NCBI GenBank assembly: GCA_965240325.2
Contig: OZ251225.1
Span: 1,178,001-1,242,000, forward strand
DNA from: Rebecca billardiae RCC1528
Lineage: Eukaryota; Haptophyta
DNA length: 64,000 nt
Direction of reading: 5' to 3'
Shown: positions 32,366 through 42,472 of the stretch, piece after piece
Numbering within the stretch: position 1 is the first letter of the stretch
Layout of the letters: the number at the start of each line of letters is the position of its first letter
Program-made: the position numbers and the translations under genes
Notes under the pieces: model-generated
Told to the model about the DNA's origin: nothing
The model's database searches: none
Seen by the model: only the letters and a program-made list of their open reading frames with translations

Positions 32366-33190
32366 ACGCTGCCGTGAGCGCGCGCTGTCGTGAGCGCGCG
32401 CTCTTCGCACAAATCGCGGGTGTTAAGGCATGTGTGCCAAGGGCATGGGCACAACCCTCCAAAGAAGCAAAGACACCCGCGAATAGCCCCCTCTCTCGCC
32501 TCGGACGACGCTCGCGCAGGCGTCGCATGGCCAGGTGCATTGTGCCAAGGCGCGCCGCGCGTGCGCGTCGTGGTCTGCTCGCGCCCCGCACGCTAGAACG
32601 CGGGTCTTCGGGCATGTATGCCGAGAGTAGTAGCAAGGGGCCTTGCCCAAACGAAGACACCCGCGAAATATCCGCTCTCTCGACTCAGGCGACGGCGCTC
32701 GCAGAGGAGCACAACCAGCTTTGTTGCACTCAGGAAGGTAGCATACGCGCGTCGTGAGCGCACGGTCTGGGGACATTTTCGCGGGTGTTAAGGTCTGTGT
32801 GGGGGCTCGGTGGACCCAACCCCACATTCAAAGCTTAACACCCGCGAATTTCCCCCTCTCTCGCCCCTCACGCGGGCGCTCGCGGCGGCGCCGGTCGGTT
32901 CGGCGCCCGCGCGTGCCGCGCGGCGCGTGGCGCACCCGGTGGGCTCGGCGGCGGGCGCGGGCGCGGCGGCAGTCGACCGACGACCCGGTTGAAGCGTCGA
33001 CAGCATGGCAGCGCCGCGCGCGTCGAATTGGCGGCGTGCACGCCCGCGGCGGAGCGGCGCTCGGGAGCGGGAGGGAGGGGGCGGCCTCGGCGTCGCTCGG
33101 AACTCAGCGGCCCTCGGCCCCCGGCACGATGGAGTCGGTACCATGACCTCGGTCACTGGAGTTGCCGTCCTATCCCCTTTCATTCCTTTG
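32366..33190 (-). repeat. Large inverted repeat, right arm (about 825 bp)
   Basis: Partner of 31085-31917. The outer end differs by a small deletion relative to the left arm (around 33151-33160) and then continues to match through GAGTTGCCGTCCTATC. It lies about 250 bp from the 3' end of the WD40 gene. Confidence 0.93.
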
Positions 33191-33437
33191 TTTGGATCAA
33201 CCGGACTGACAATCGCGGAAGCCGGAAGCACTCGGGGTGGCGATGATAATGACAATATCGTCGTGATTTTATTCGATGACAATTCAATATTGACGATCGA
33301 ATATCGTCGGTGGCTTCGAATTCTGCTGCTCCTATTGCCTCTCCTTGGCGCCAGTCGCCCAGTGTCAATGGCATCAATGACATGCTACACTACTACGACC
33401 ACTTGGCCGCCGCCTCATCAGCAGCTATCAATGGCCC

Positions 33438-36400
33438 TCATAGCCGCACATCGGCCGGCTCACCGAAGACGGGCAAGACGGCCGCCGCCGGGCCGAGCAA
33501 TGGGCCGCGCGGCGAGGCGGCGCCGAGGCCGTACTCAGACTCGCGCGCCGCGGCGGCCGCCTCCGCGGCGACGACGGCAGCGCCGACCAGCGCGTCGACG
33601 ATGGCGCCGATGTGCGCGAGCGCCTCGGTGTGCCGCGTCGCGCGCTCGCCCGCCGCGCGCGCAAACCGCCAGCGCGCGCCGCGCACACGGTGCTCGGGCG
33701 GGCAGCCCGCGGCGCGCCACGATGCGGCGCGCACGTTGGCGCGCGATCGCTGCAGACGGACCGCGTCTGCAGAGCGCGGCGGCGGCGGCGCGAAGCGGCC
33801 GCGCAGCAGCACGGGTGGCTGCCCCCCCGTCGAGCTGGCCAGCAGCAGCAGGCCGTGGTCGGCCGAGACGGCGAGCCTGTCCAGCTCCGGCCGCGCGCCG
33901 CCGCCCTTGGCGCCCGCCGCGGGCCGCGGCGGCGGCGGCAGCGCGGGCGTGAGGTCCAACGGCCCTTTCACGACGCGCGCGCTCGCGAGCGAGACGACGC
34001 TCAGCTGGTTGGCGCAGAGGATGTACGCGTAGTCCGACGCGGTGTGCGCGAGCGTGCCCCCGAGCGCGAGCGCGGGCGCCGCGCTCGCCGCGCTCGCCGC
34101 CGGCAGCGGCACTCGCGTGCGAAGCGGCGTCGGCCGCACGCTGCCGCCATGCACACTCAGCAGCGCAAGCTCACAAAAGGCGGCGGGGAAGGCACGCGAG
34201 GGCGCGTAGTACGCGAGGACTGCGAGCTCGCGCCCGCCGCCGGTGAGCGCCGCGCCGGCGATCACGCCCGCGCGCGTGCCGAGCACGTAGCTCCGCACCG
34301 AGTGCTCCAGCAGCAGCGCGCCCTCGCCGCCCGCCGCGCGCCGCACCGTCGTAAACTCGGCGCGGCCGTCAGCGCGCACACGCTCCTCGCGGCCGAAGGT
34401 GCTCTCGACCGAGCCGTCCGCCAGGGTGCGCGTGCGCCACGGGGTGCTCGCGCCGAGGCCGAGCGGGTGCAGCCGGTTGGCCTCGTACGCGCGGGAGATG
34501 GCGACGAACTGCCGGCTGCGCTCGGGCGCGCGCACGGGCACGCGCACGCCCTCGGGCGGGAAGAGGAGCGCCGGCGGCGCCGACTCTGCCGGTGTCACCT
34601 CCCTCACCGCCAGCTCGAGTCGAGCGCCGCCGCGCGCCGGCGCAAACCAGCCAAAGGAGGAGAGGTGGAGCGGCGAGTAGGGCCAGAGCCGCACGCCGCC
34701 GCGCGCGTCGAGCGTGACCACCGTCGGCGCGCCCGCCAGGCCGCCCCCGCCGCCGCCCGCCGCCGCGCCGCCCGCCGCCACGCCGCAGAAGAGGACGGCG
34801 GCAGCATGGCCGCCGGAGAGCAGCTCAGCGCTCAGCAGCGACGGCGGCACGGCGGGCGCGGCGCCCGCGGGGAGCAGCCGCGCGTCGGCGCCGTCCGCCT
34901 CGCGGAGCGCGCGCGCGCGCGCGGGCGGCGCGCCCAGCACGACCATCGCCGCGGCGGGCGTGTTCAGCTTCACCGCCAGCCCGCAGCCGAGGCCGGCGAC
35001 CAGCGACGGCTGATGGCCGCCGAGCGTGTGCGTCGGATGGAAGCAGACAGCGCGGGCGCGCACGTCCGTGGACGGCGGCGGCGCGGCGGCGGGCGCGGCG
35101 GCGGCGGCGGAAGCGCCGTCCGCGCCAAGCGCGGGCGCGCCGCTCGTCTCGCCCGACGCCGCCGCGCGCAGCCCGAGCGTGCGCAGCAGGCCGCGCCGGC
35201 GCGCGGACGTGGTGGGCGCGCGGCCGCGCCGCCCGCCCGCCGCCGCCGCGCCCGCCGCCGCCGCCGCCGCCGCCGCCGCCTCCCTCTCCGCCTCCTCCGC
35301 CTCGGCGCGCGCGATCAGCTCGGCCGACTCGAGCTGCGCGGGCGTGACGGCCGCGAGGAGGGCGAGCTCGCTCTGCAGCGCACTCGCCGGCTGCCCGCCG
35401 CCACCCGCCGGCTGCGAGCGCCCGCCCTTGCCCGCACCGCCCGCGGCGGCGGAGGCCGCGGCCGCCGCGCCCGCCGTGCGAGCGCGGGCGTGCGCCGCAC
35501 TCGCCGCCTCTGCCAGCGAGGGCGTCGCATCGAGCTGCGCGGGCAGGGAGGCTGCGGCGGGCTCGGTCGCGGGCGCGCCCGCCTGAGCCCCCGCGACCGC
35601 GGCCGCGCGCGCCGCGCCCGCCTCCAGCACCCGCCGCCCGCCCTCCGCCGAGAGCGCGCCCCCAGGCACCAGTGCCCACGCGCACACAGCTCCGCTCTCA
35701 GCGGCGGTCGCGAGCGCGCGGCCGTCCGCACTCCAGCTTACGCAGCGCAGCGCAGAGGGCGCGGCGGCGGCGTCGCGCGGCGCGGCGCGGCCGCCGCCGC
35801 CTGTCGGCGGGCTCACCCAGCGCACGGTGGGCATCGGCGCCGCCGCCGGCCCCGCCGCCGCCGCCGCCGCCGCCGCCCCGGGCTGCCCGCCCGCGGCCGC
35901 GGCCGCGGCGGCGGGCCCGGCGCCCGCCGCCGTCGGCGCGGCGGGCGGCTGCGGCCAATCGCACGCGAGGATGGCGACGGAGCCGTCGGCGCGTCCGGCG
36001 GCGACGAGCGGCGCGCGCGGCGCGAAGGCGAGCGCGGTGACGCCCACAAGCCCGCCGAGCGCGCCCACGCCCACGCCCTCCTCCGGCCGCAGCTGCCAGC
36101 AGCGCCACCAGGCCAGCTCCAGCTCCGCGTGTCGCGTGACGAGCCGGCCGCGCGGCAGCGGCGGCGTGTCTGCGGCGCCTAGCAGCCGCTCGTGCGCGCC
36201 GTCGGGCGCGTCGGCGTGGGCGGGCTCGGCGTGGGCGTGGGCGAGCGCGCCGGGTGGGGGCGGCCCCGCGCCCAGCTCGAGCTCGTCGTCGTCCTCCCCC
36301 GCCGCCGCCTCGGCGCCGCCCTCCGCAGCCTCCGCCGCGAGCTCATCGCCGGTGCCACCCCACCCGTGGTGCCAGCGGCGGCGCCGCGGGCGCGTGGTTG

Positions 36401-37937
36401 GGAGTTGGTGCGCCATGCGCTGCGAGGGGAGCGCGGCGGCCTCGCGCGCGGCGCGCTGCCTGCGCATCTCCGCGTACGCGTCGCCCAGCCCCTCGGGCGG
36501 CTCGATCCCGTCCGCGCGCCGCGCCGCGCACGCCGCGGCCCCGCAGAGCAAGTCGCGCGCTGCGCGCTCGCTCAGCGCGCGCGTGCGCGCCGCCTCGGCC
36601 GCCGCGTCGGCGGCGAGCTCGTCGGCGAGCTCGGCGAGGAGGGAGGCGGCGGCGCGGTGCACGCCGCGGTCGCCGGCGAGGAGCGCGTCGCCCGCGACGA
36701 GCGAGTCGAGCAGCGCCGCCTCGCGCGCCATCCACGCCTCGAAGCGCGCCGCGCCGCGCTCGACCGCCTCAGCGGCCGCGCGCCGCGCGCCCTCGCGCGC
36801 GCCGTCCGCGCCCGCGCCCGCGCCCGCCGCGTCCGCGTCTGCGTCTCGCGCGCGGGGGGAGGGCCACTGCGCGAGCTGCGCGCGGAGCGCGTCGACGCGC
36901 TCGAGCTGCGCCTCCCGCCCCGCGTCGACGCGCTCCACCAGCGCCGCGAGCGCCACCGGCTGCGCGCCCTCGGCCGCGGCGCCGCTGGGCGCGAGAGCCG
37001 CCAGGCTCGCTCGCAGCTCAAGCGCGCGCGCCGCGTACGCGCGCCGCTCGGCGTTCTGCGCGCGCAGCGCCTGGTGCCGCGCGTGCAGCTTGCGCTTGTG
37101 CGCGCGGCGCTGCGCGCCCAGCCGCAGCTCGACCGAGTCGCTCAGCGGCGCGAGCGCCGACGCGCCCGCGTCCGCATGCCGCAGCAGCAGGCTCACAGGC
37201 GCGCTCGCGGCCGCCTCAATGGCAGCGCGGCCGCGCGCGCGCTCCGAGGCGCGCGCGCGCTCGGCGTCGGCGCGGCTGCTCGCGCTGCCCGCGCTGACGA
37301 GCTTCTGGAGGTCGCCGAGACCCTCGAACCGCTCGGCGAGCGCCGCGGCCGCGCGGCGCTGCGCCTGCACCTCCGCGGGCTCAGCAGCATCCGCGTCCGC
37401 CGCGCCGCCGGGCGGAGGCACCGACTCCGCCGCCGCGCTCGCCGCCGCCCCGAGCGCGAGGAGCGGGTCGGCCGCGGCGGCCGCGCTCGGATCGGCGGGG
37501 GAGAGGGGAGAGGCGGCTACCGCCTTGGCGGAGGGCTGCGCCCGCGGCCGCGCGCGGCCCTCCTCGAACGCGTGCAGCTCGCCCTTGAGCTCGTCGGCGC
37601 GGCGCGCTGCGAGCAGCTGCTCTGCGCGCAACGCGGCCGCGCGCGCCTTTGCCGCCGCCTCGTCGCGCCGGAGCCTCTCCTCGTCGTCGTGCAGGCGCCC
37701 GAGCCGCGCCCGCGCCTCCGCGATCTGCCGCGCCTTCTGCCGCGCCTCCGCTGCCCGCAGCTCCGTCTCGACCGCCTCGAGCTCCGCTCGGCGCGCCGCG
37801 GCCGCGGCCGCGAGCTCGGCCAGCCGCGCAGCCTCGTCATCGGGGGGCTCGGCCGGGCCCGACTCGGACAGCGCGGCCGTGGTGCCCAGCGTGGTCGCCG
37901 ACGCCGCGCCGGGCGAGACCGCGCCTGAGGACGCCAT
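33438..37937 (-). CDS. Large intronless WD40-repeat protein with N-terminal coiled coil
   Basis: 1,499 residues in one exon from the ATG at 37937. Residues about 30-130 are a charged coiled coil (RLGRLHDDEERLRRDEA), followed by alanine-rich helical segments to about 520. From about 620 WD40-like blades appear (GVTALAFAPRAPLVAAGRADGS, LRCVSWSADGRALATAAES), interrupted by extreme Ala/Gly low-complexity insertions, and beta-propeller-like text continues to near the end (AYILCANQLSVVSLASARVV, LDRLAVSADHGLLLLASSTG). The coiled coil plus propeller layout recalls ciliary or vesicle-coat WD proteins, but I cannot name the orthologue. The opposite strand is also open for long stretches; I consider those frames shadows because they lack domains. 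Divergent from the E2 gene, 163 bp between starts. Confidence 0.7.
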   Translation of the reverse strand: MASSGAVSPGAASATTLGTTAALSESGPAEPPDDEAARLAELAAAAAARRAELEAVETELRAAEARQKARQIAEARARLGRLHDDEERLRRDEAAAKARAAALRAEQLLAARRADELKGELHAFEEGRARPRAQPSAKAVAASPLSPADPSAAAAADPLLALGAAASAAAESVPPPGGAADADAAEPAEVQAQRRAAAALAERFEGLGDLQKLVSAGSASSRADAERARASERARGRAAIEAAASAPVSLLLRHADAGASALAPLSDSVELRLGAQRRAHKRKLHARHQALRAQNAERRAYAARALELRASLAALAPSGAAAEGAQPVALAALVERVDAGREAQLERVDALRAQLAQWPSPRARDADADAAGAGAGADGAREGARRAAAEAVERGAARFEAWMAREAALLDSLVAGDALLAGDRGVHRAAASLLAELADELAADAAAEAARTRALSERAARDLLCGAAACAARRADGIEPPEGLGDAYAEMRRQRAAREAAALPSQRMAHQLPTTRPRRRRWHHGWGGTGDELAAEAAEGGAEAAAGEDDDELELGAGPPPPGALAHAHAEPAHADAPDGAHERLLGAADTPPLPRGRLVTRHAELELAWWRCWQLRPEEGVGVGALGGLVGVTALAFAPRAPLVAAGRADGSVAILACDWPQPPAAPTAAGAGPAAAAAAAGGQPGAAAAAAAAGPAAAPMPTVRWVSPPTGGGGRAAPRDAAAAPSALRCVSWSADGRALATAAESGAVCAWALVPGGALSAEGGRRVLEAGAARAAAVAGAQAGAPATEPAAASLPAQLDATPSLAEAASAAHARARTAGAAAAASAAAGGAGKGGRSQPAGGGGQPASALQSELALLAAVTPAQLESAELIARAEAEEAEREAAAAAAAAAGAAAAGGRRGRAPTTSARRRGLLRTLGLRAAASGETSGAPALGADGASAAAAAPAAAPPPSTDVRARAVCFHPTHTLGGHQPSLVAGLGCGLAVKLNTPAAAMVVLGAPPARARALREADGADARLLPAGAAPAVPPSLLSAELLSGGHAAAVLFCGVAAGGAAAGGGGGGLAGAPTVVTLDARGGVRLWPYSPLHLSSFGWFAPARGGARLELAVREVTPAESAPPALLFPPEGVRVPVRAPERSRQFVAISRAYEANRLHPLGLGASTPWRTRTLADGSVESTFGREERVRADGRAEFTTVRRAAGGEGALLLEHSVRSYVLGTRAGVIAGAALTGGGRELAVLAYYAPSRAFPAAFCELALLSVHGGSVRPTPLRTRVPLPAASAASAAPALALGGTLAHTASDYAYILCANQLSVVSLASARVVKGPLDLTPALPPPPRPAAGAKGGGARPELDRLAVSADHGLLLLASSTGGQPPVLLRGRFAPPPPRSADAVRLQRSRANVRAASWRAAGCPPEHRVRGARWRFARAAGERATRHTEALAHIGAIVDALVGAAVVAAEAAAAARESEYGLGAASPRGPLLGPAAAVLPVFGEPADVRL

Positions 37938-38100
37938 GCCTCTACCTCCCCTCCGCAACGGTTGTGCAGGGTGCGGCTGCCATCGTTTTCACCCTGCTGC
38001 TGCAGTGCTGCTGGCTGCTCCAGCATGAGGCCTGTCCGGAGCTTTCGCCCGGACTCATTGGTCAAAGTGGCTGCAGCAAGCACACGTGGCGGCCGTCTTG

Positions 38101-39306
38101 ATGCGGTGGCCGGTGGTTCTCCTGGTCTGCGCGTTCGCCACGTGTGGCAGCGGGGCGGAGCGACCTCCCGACCTCGCCACATCCTCGCCATCGCGCGTGG
38201 CAAAGTCCAAAGTTGCCCTCTCCGCCGCCCAGGCCGCTCAGCGGGCACGAAAGGTTGCGGCGCGCGAGGCTGAGGAGGAGGATGGCGCGGTGGAGGAGTC
38301 TGCGGACGCGGGAGCCAGCCTCGTGGCGTCGGTGAGGCGCATACTCCACGCGCTCCTGCGCCTCGTGCTCAGACTCCTTGGGATGGGCGCGCTGCTTAAA
38401 GAGTCGGCGCGTGCGGCAGCACCGGCGGGTAAGGGGTGCACGGACGAGGATGAGGAGGAGGTGGAGGAGGAGGAGGAGGAGGAGGAGGAGGAGGAGGAGG
38501 AGGAGGAGGAGGAGGAGGCAGTGGAAGCGGCGGCGAGCGAGGCGGGCGATGCAGAGGAGGCGGTGGGAGAGGACGTGGAGGCGGATGCTCGGGAGGACGT
38601 GCCCCCCGCCGCCGACGCTCCCTCCGAGGGGCGTGTCGCGCTCGCTGCCGCCGCGCCGCGCGCTGCCCCCAAGAGCCGGCTGCAGAGCCTGCTCGCCAGT
38701 GGGAGCCCGGCGGCCGAGTCGGCCGAGGCGGACGGCGCCTCGGCCGCGCCAGCACCCGGCGCGGCCAAGGGCCTCCGCAGCCTCGGCTTCTCCGACAAGT
38801 TCGCCGACGCGATGAGCACGCGCATGGCGCGCGCCGGCAAAGGGTCCATTGACCTCAGCAGCCCGTGGGCGCGCACACTGCTCGCGCAGCTCGCGCAGCT
38901 GCGCGGGGCGGACAGGGACCCGCTCGTGCGCGTGCAGCCGCCGGCGGACCTGTCCGAGTGGATCGTCGAGATCACCGGCGCGCCGGGCTCGCTGTACGAC
39001 GGCGAGCGCTACAAGCTGCAGTTCAACTTCGACCGCACCTACCCGAAGGCGCCGCCGCGCGTGCGCTTCCTCCGCCCCGTGCCCAAGCACGAGCACGTCT
39101 ACTCGGACGGCAAGATCTGCCTCAACATCCTGTACAGCGACTGGAAGCCGGAGATGACGGTGCTCGGCGTGAGCCAGTCGCTCATCTCGATGATGGCCTC
39201 GGCCGACGAGAAGAAGCGGCCGCCCGACAACGCGGCGACCATCATGTCCTCGATCCACCAGGACCCGACCAAGATGCAGTGGCTCTTCCACGACGAGAAG
39301 TGCTGA
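38101..39306 (+). CDS. UBE2W-like ubiquitin-conjugating enzyme (E2) with signal peptide and acidic region
   Basis: 401 residues from the ATG at 38101. The UBC domain fills about residues 255-401: PPRVRFLRPVPKHEHVYSDG, KICLNIL with the catalytic Cys near 340, VSQSLISMMAS, EKKRPPDN and WLFHDEKC at the C-terminus. The late RRPPDN-type segment and the terminal W..HD..C resemble UBE2W. Unlike ordinary E2s it starts with a typical signal peptide (MRWPVVLLVCAFATCGSGA) followed by a Ser/Arg/Lys/Ala-rich stretch and a hydrophobic helix (ILHALLRLVLRLLGMGALL, about 82). An acidic tract of about 20 consecutive Glu follows. In algae with red secondary plastids such leaders send proteins to the periplastidal space, where a ubiquitin-based import machine (SELMA) works. 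That location is an inference. Confidence 0.85.
   Translation: MRWPVVLLVCAFATCGSGAERPPDLATSSPSRVAKSKVALSAAQAAQRARKVAAREAEEEDGAVEESADAGASLVASVRRILHALLRLVLRLLGMGALLKESARAAAPAGKGCTDEDEEEVEEEEEEEEEEEEEEEEEEAVEAAASEAGDAEEAVGEDVEADAREDVPPAADAPSEGRVALAAAAPRAAPKSRLQSLLASGSPAAESAEADGASAAPAPGAAKGLRSLGFSDKFADAMSTRMARAGKGSIDLSSPWARTLLAQLAQLRGADRDPLVRVQPPADLSEWIVEITGAPGSLYDGERYKLQFNFDRTYPKAPPRVRFLRPVPKHEHVYSDGKICLNILYSDWKPEMTVLGVSQSLISMMASADEKKRPPDNAATIMSSIHQDPTKMQWLFHDEKC
38454..38517 (+). repeat. (GAG)n microsatellite inside the E2 gene
   Basis: An almost uninterrupted run of GAG codons encodes the poly-glutamate tract of the E2 protein. Length polymorphism is likely. Confidence 0.95.
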
Positions 39307-41274
39307 GCGCGAAAGCGACGGAGCGCACGGGGGGCGCCGTGCCGGGGGTGGCCGACAATGGGGCGACTCGGTCGCGACGGCAGCGCACGGGCAGGTGACG
39401 ACGCCGAGCGCGGGCCGTCGTCATGCGACGATTTGCTCGGACGCGACGGCACATCACTCCCATTGTCAGGCCCTCGGGCTAGTGAGGATGCCATGAACTG
39501 TCAATCTAAACTGACCGTGTTGCGGGTCACTGGCTGAATATATTACTGTAAGTGTACAGTCGTGCAACTGATGAGTAGGTCACGGTATAATCATCTAAGT
39601 CTTCGTGAGTTACCGTAAATACTGATCGGGCATTGCAGTCATCCGGTTTATTCAATTTTCAGAAAGTCAGCTGTCGTAGTTTTGCTGCTGCGAGCTTTAA
39701 TTAATGGACCCCACGACCAAATTCAGTTATGGCGGGCCGTAGGTCCGCCCCTTGTAGTGCCCGGGAAAAAGATAAGAAAAGAAAAGGAAAAAAGAAAATC
39801 GCCTCGCAGAGAAAAGAAAATCGCTTCGCTCACTACCGGGCGCCCTCGCAGCTCCCACTGGGGACGCTCGGCCGAAAGAGAGTCCTGGATGGCGCGCAGC
39901 GCGTGGGCCGTGCGCGCCGAATCCAACGCCGGCGCGGACATCGCGCGGGGATTCCCGAGACTCATTTTCGCCCGATTCGCGATTGCTGCCCTCGTCGTCT
40001 CGCGTGCAGGTCGAACGGGGGCTAAATCGACACGTTTGGAGCGGTACGCTCGGCGCGTCGACACGATCGTGCGACCTGGGGCGATCCTCGCCCGACGTGC
40101 ACGTCGAAAGCTCGCACCGGCCATAGCATCATGCGCTGCGCACGATGACCGCCTCGCGCCATCCACCGTCGCGCGTCGGGCTCGGTGCGAGAAAGCCCTC
40201 ATCACGAGGCGTCTCGCGGGCGGGCAGCGCCATCGCACGCGACGCAAGATTTGGCGCGGCCTCCTGAACTCGATCGCCGGAATCCGCGCACCGGACTCAG
40301 TCATTGCTCGCGGTCCGGGCCCTCAGCCGAAGCCCACGTCCGGCCTGCATGGCGTCGACGGTGACCAATGCGACGGAAGCGCAGCGCCAACGGCGTACGA
40401 CGCGCAGCGGACGCACCTCCCGGGTCTGTCGCCGTGGCAGCAACCGCGTCATCGCGAGTTGGCGACCCTCGCCACAGCGCGACACAGACAAGCCCGTGAT
40501 GCCATCCGCAGAGAGATGAAACGTCGAGCATGCAACATCGCCGCGCCATGGCCTCGTCCATGGCGCAGGCGCTGCGGGACGAGGCGGAAGTCGTCACGCC
40601 GGTGACGGATGCGCTGCGATTCGTGTGCCCGCGTGAGCAGCGCTTGCCCACTCTCGATCGCGAGTGCACACGCTGTCGCTGTGCGCGCGCGCGCGCACGA
40701 CCAACAGCTCCTCGTGCCGCCGAGCACGCGAGCGCCAGACCTGTCGAAGATGCGAAGAGCGACGACCGCGTTAACGTCAACGCGCTCGTGCTCAGCGTGG
40801 TGGCCGTGTACGACGTCAACGCGACCTGCGCCGAGCCCATCATGCCTGGAGCCGACATCGACAAGCATCCTCGCGACGACCGCTCTCGGCTGGCGGCAGG
40901 AGGACATGCACATGAACTACTCTGGCGGCTTCGTCGGCGGCGAGGCGCTCGATTACGCCATCGCGGTCGACATGCGGCACATACAGCGCGTACCCGCGCT
41001 CGCGCGGAGCAACGGGCTACCCGCCCCGCCCCGCGTGCTGCACATTCCCTCGTGGGTGTGGGCCTCGCTGATGCGCATACAATGGCTCGGCTAAGAGTAC
41101 AGACCGTGAAACGTGTGTACATCACGTCGGGGAGCCAACTTCACGTGTCACTGGTCCTTGCACTCGACTGTCCGTCACCCACGGCCACGAGCGAATGTGG
41201 AAAGACGCGAACCCGCAAAGGATACATTGCGACAGCACTGCCACGGCCCGCCGACCCCCCCGCCCGCCAGGGCA
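39307..41274. other. No confidently supported gene
   Basis: The first 400 bp after the E2 gene is AT-richer. From about 39880 to 41100 several long but competing frames exist on both strands (for example 39682-40605 plus and 40301-41125 minus), with Arg/Ala/Ser/His-rich text and no domain. The plus-strand stretch near 40895-41090 (HMNYSGGFVGGEALDYAIA) reads more like protein and could be a remnant exon. I see no transposase or reverse transcriptase motif. Confidence 0.4.
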
Positions 41275-41311
41275 CAGTTTTTTTGACGAGTGTATTCAGT
41301 TCCTTCAGTTA

Positions 41312-41470
41312 TTTGCATACACACTGTGAAAACTGGAGTGTAAATGGTGTGTATGGGCACATTTGGTGTGTACCCAGGTGTGTACGAAAATGAACATCAG
41401 TGTGTACGAATTTCTTCGGCTACAGTACACACTCGAATACTGTACACACACCAATACACACCCACACGGC
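41312..41470. repeat. Left subterminal repeat array
   Basis: About nine copies of GTGTGTA or TACACAC, in mixed orientation, spaced 10-30 bp apart. Confidence 0.8.
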
Positions 41471-42202
41471 GGGCGCGGCCGGTGGGCGTGAGCCCGGGCG
41501 CGCGGCGATGGCGACAGGCAGCGCCGCCAGCGCAACGCCCCGTCGCAATTTCAGCTGGACAACCGCGTGTTGCGGCCTGAAGAGGCGATTGCAGCCGCAG
41601 AGGCACGACTCCAGACCGCTTGTGCGGACAAGAGCCCTTGGCGAAGCTCGACGACACCAGAGCGTCGCTGAGGGATGCGCCACGTGTGATGCGCAAGGCC
41701 CTCAGGGACAACGGTGGTGAGCAAGCCGAGGACACGTTGGCGCTGTCGGGACGACTGCAGACGACTGCGACGCGCCGCTTGATACGACGACTCGTCGTCT
41801 TGGCATGTGATGAGCACGCTGACCTTGCCGTCCTTGTGCTCGGTGCAGACACCCCGCCAGCGGAGCTCGCGTTCATGTGCGCGCAGCGCATGCCAACGCC
41901 GCTGTGCATGCCGAGGAGGATGTGCGCGAACCGAGCTCACAATATCGCGGAAGTGCGTGCAACGGCCCTCACAATTGACCCGATGCCGTCCTGCGACAGG
42001 AGCTCGGACTCGGAGTAACCTCGGTCCAGCTTTCGCACGGCACGCGTTGGCGCCTTGGCGCCTTGGTGGCGTGCGCCGCCTCCACTTGGGGCAAAGCCAG
42101 ATGCAGGCGCATCGTCCGTCATGCGGCCGACGCAGGCGCTTCGGGGCGCGGACTCGCGTCCGCGCCCGGGCCGGAGCACCACGGAGCGGTAGCTCATCGA
42201 CT

Positions 42203-42438
42203 GGTGTGTAGTAGTGCTAGGTGTGCATCAGCAAGTGTGTCATGCCAATCACCACGCGCGTGCCTTTCAGCATCATACACCCCAGTGTGTATGATTCTCC
42301 CTCACTGGTGTGTATCCATACACAGCAGTGTGTGTATTCTCATACACACTGCTGTGTATCCCATACACAGCATGACATCGACGGTGTGTATTTCATCATC
42401 GTACACACGTGTGTATGTGGTCATACACACGTGTGTAT
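42203..42438. repeat. Right subterminal repeat array
   Basis: More than a dozen copies of TACACAC or GTGTGTA, several forming face-to-face palindromes such as CATACACACGTGTGTATG. Confidence 0.8.
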
Positions 42439-42472
42439 GAAGATAACTGAATACACTCGTCAAAAATAACTG

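Larger units (their letters stand above)
41275..42472. mobile_element. TIR element with dense subterminal TACACAC/GTGTGTA repeats
   Basis: Ends are inverted repeats: TTTTTGACGAGTGTATTCAG at 41280-41299, extending to 41301, is matched by its exact 22-bp reverse complement at 42445-42466. With one base difference the pairing extends to outer CAG/CTG ends at 41275 and 42472. About 160 bp inside the left end and 240 bp inside the right end are packed with copies of TACACAC and GTGTGTA in both orientations, the arrangement of subterminal transposase-binding repeats. The 725-bp core carries a coiled-coil-like frame (41620-42018) but no transposase signature, so it is probably non-autonomous. No target-site duplication was found. 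Confidence 0.7.

Noticed and set aside
33612-36182. 856-codon plus-strand frame opposite the WD40 gene
   Set aside because: Arg/Ala-rich with no fold-like segments; the minus strand carries recognisable WD40 blades.
35827-38028. 733-codon plus-strand frame opposite the WD40 gene
   Set aside because: It is Ser/Ala/Arg-only text without domains. Strong GC codon bias on the minus strand removes stops from the opposite strand, so it is a shadow of the WD40 gene.
38454-38517. (GAG)n as a stand-alone satellite
   Set aside because: It is inside the E2 coding frame and encodes poly-Glu, so it is treated as a coding microsatellite.
39682-40605. 307-codon plus-strand frame
   Set aside because: Competes with equally long minus-strand frames and has no domain or consistent composition.
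41620-42018. 132-codon frame inside the TIR element
   Set aside because: Reads like a helical protein (KLDDTRASLRDAPRVMRKAL), but it has no ATG at its start, no transposase motif and competing frames on the other strand. Kept only as a remark on the element.
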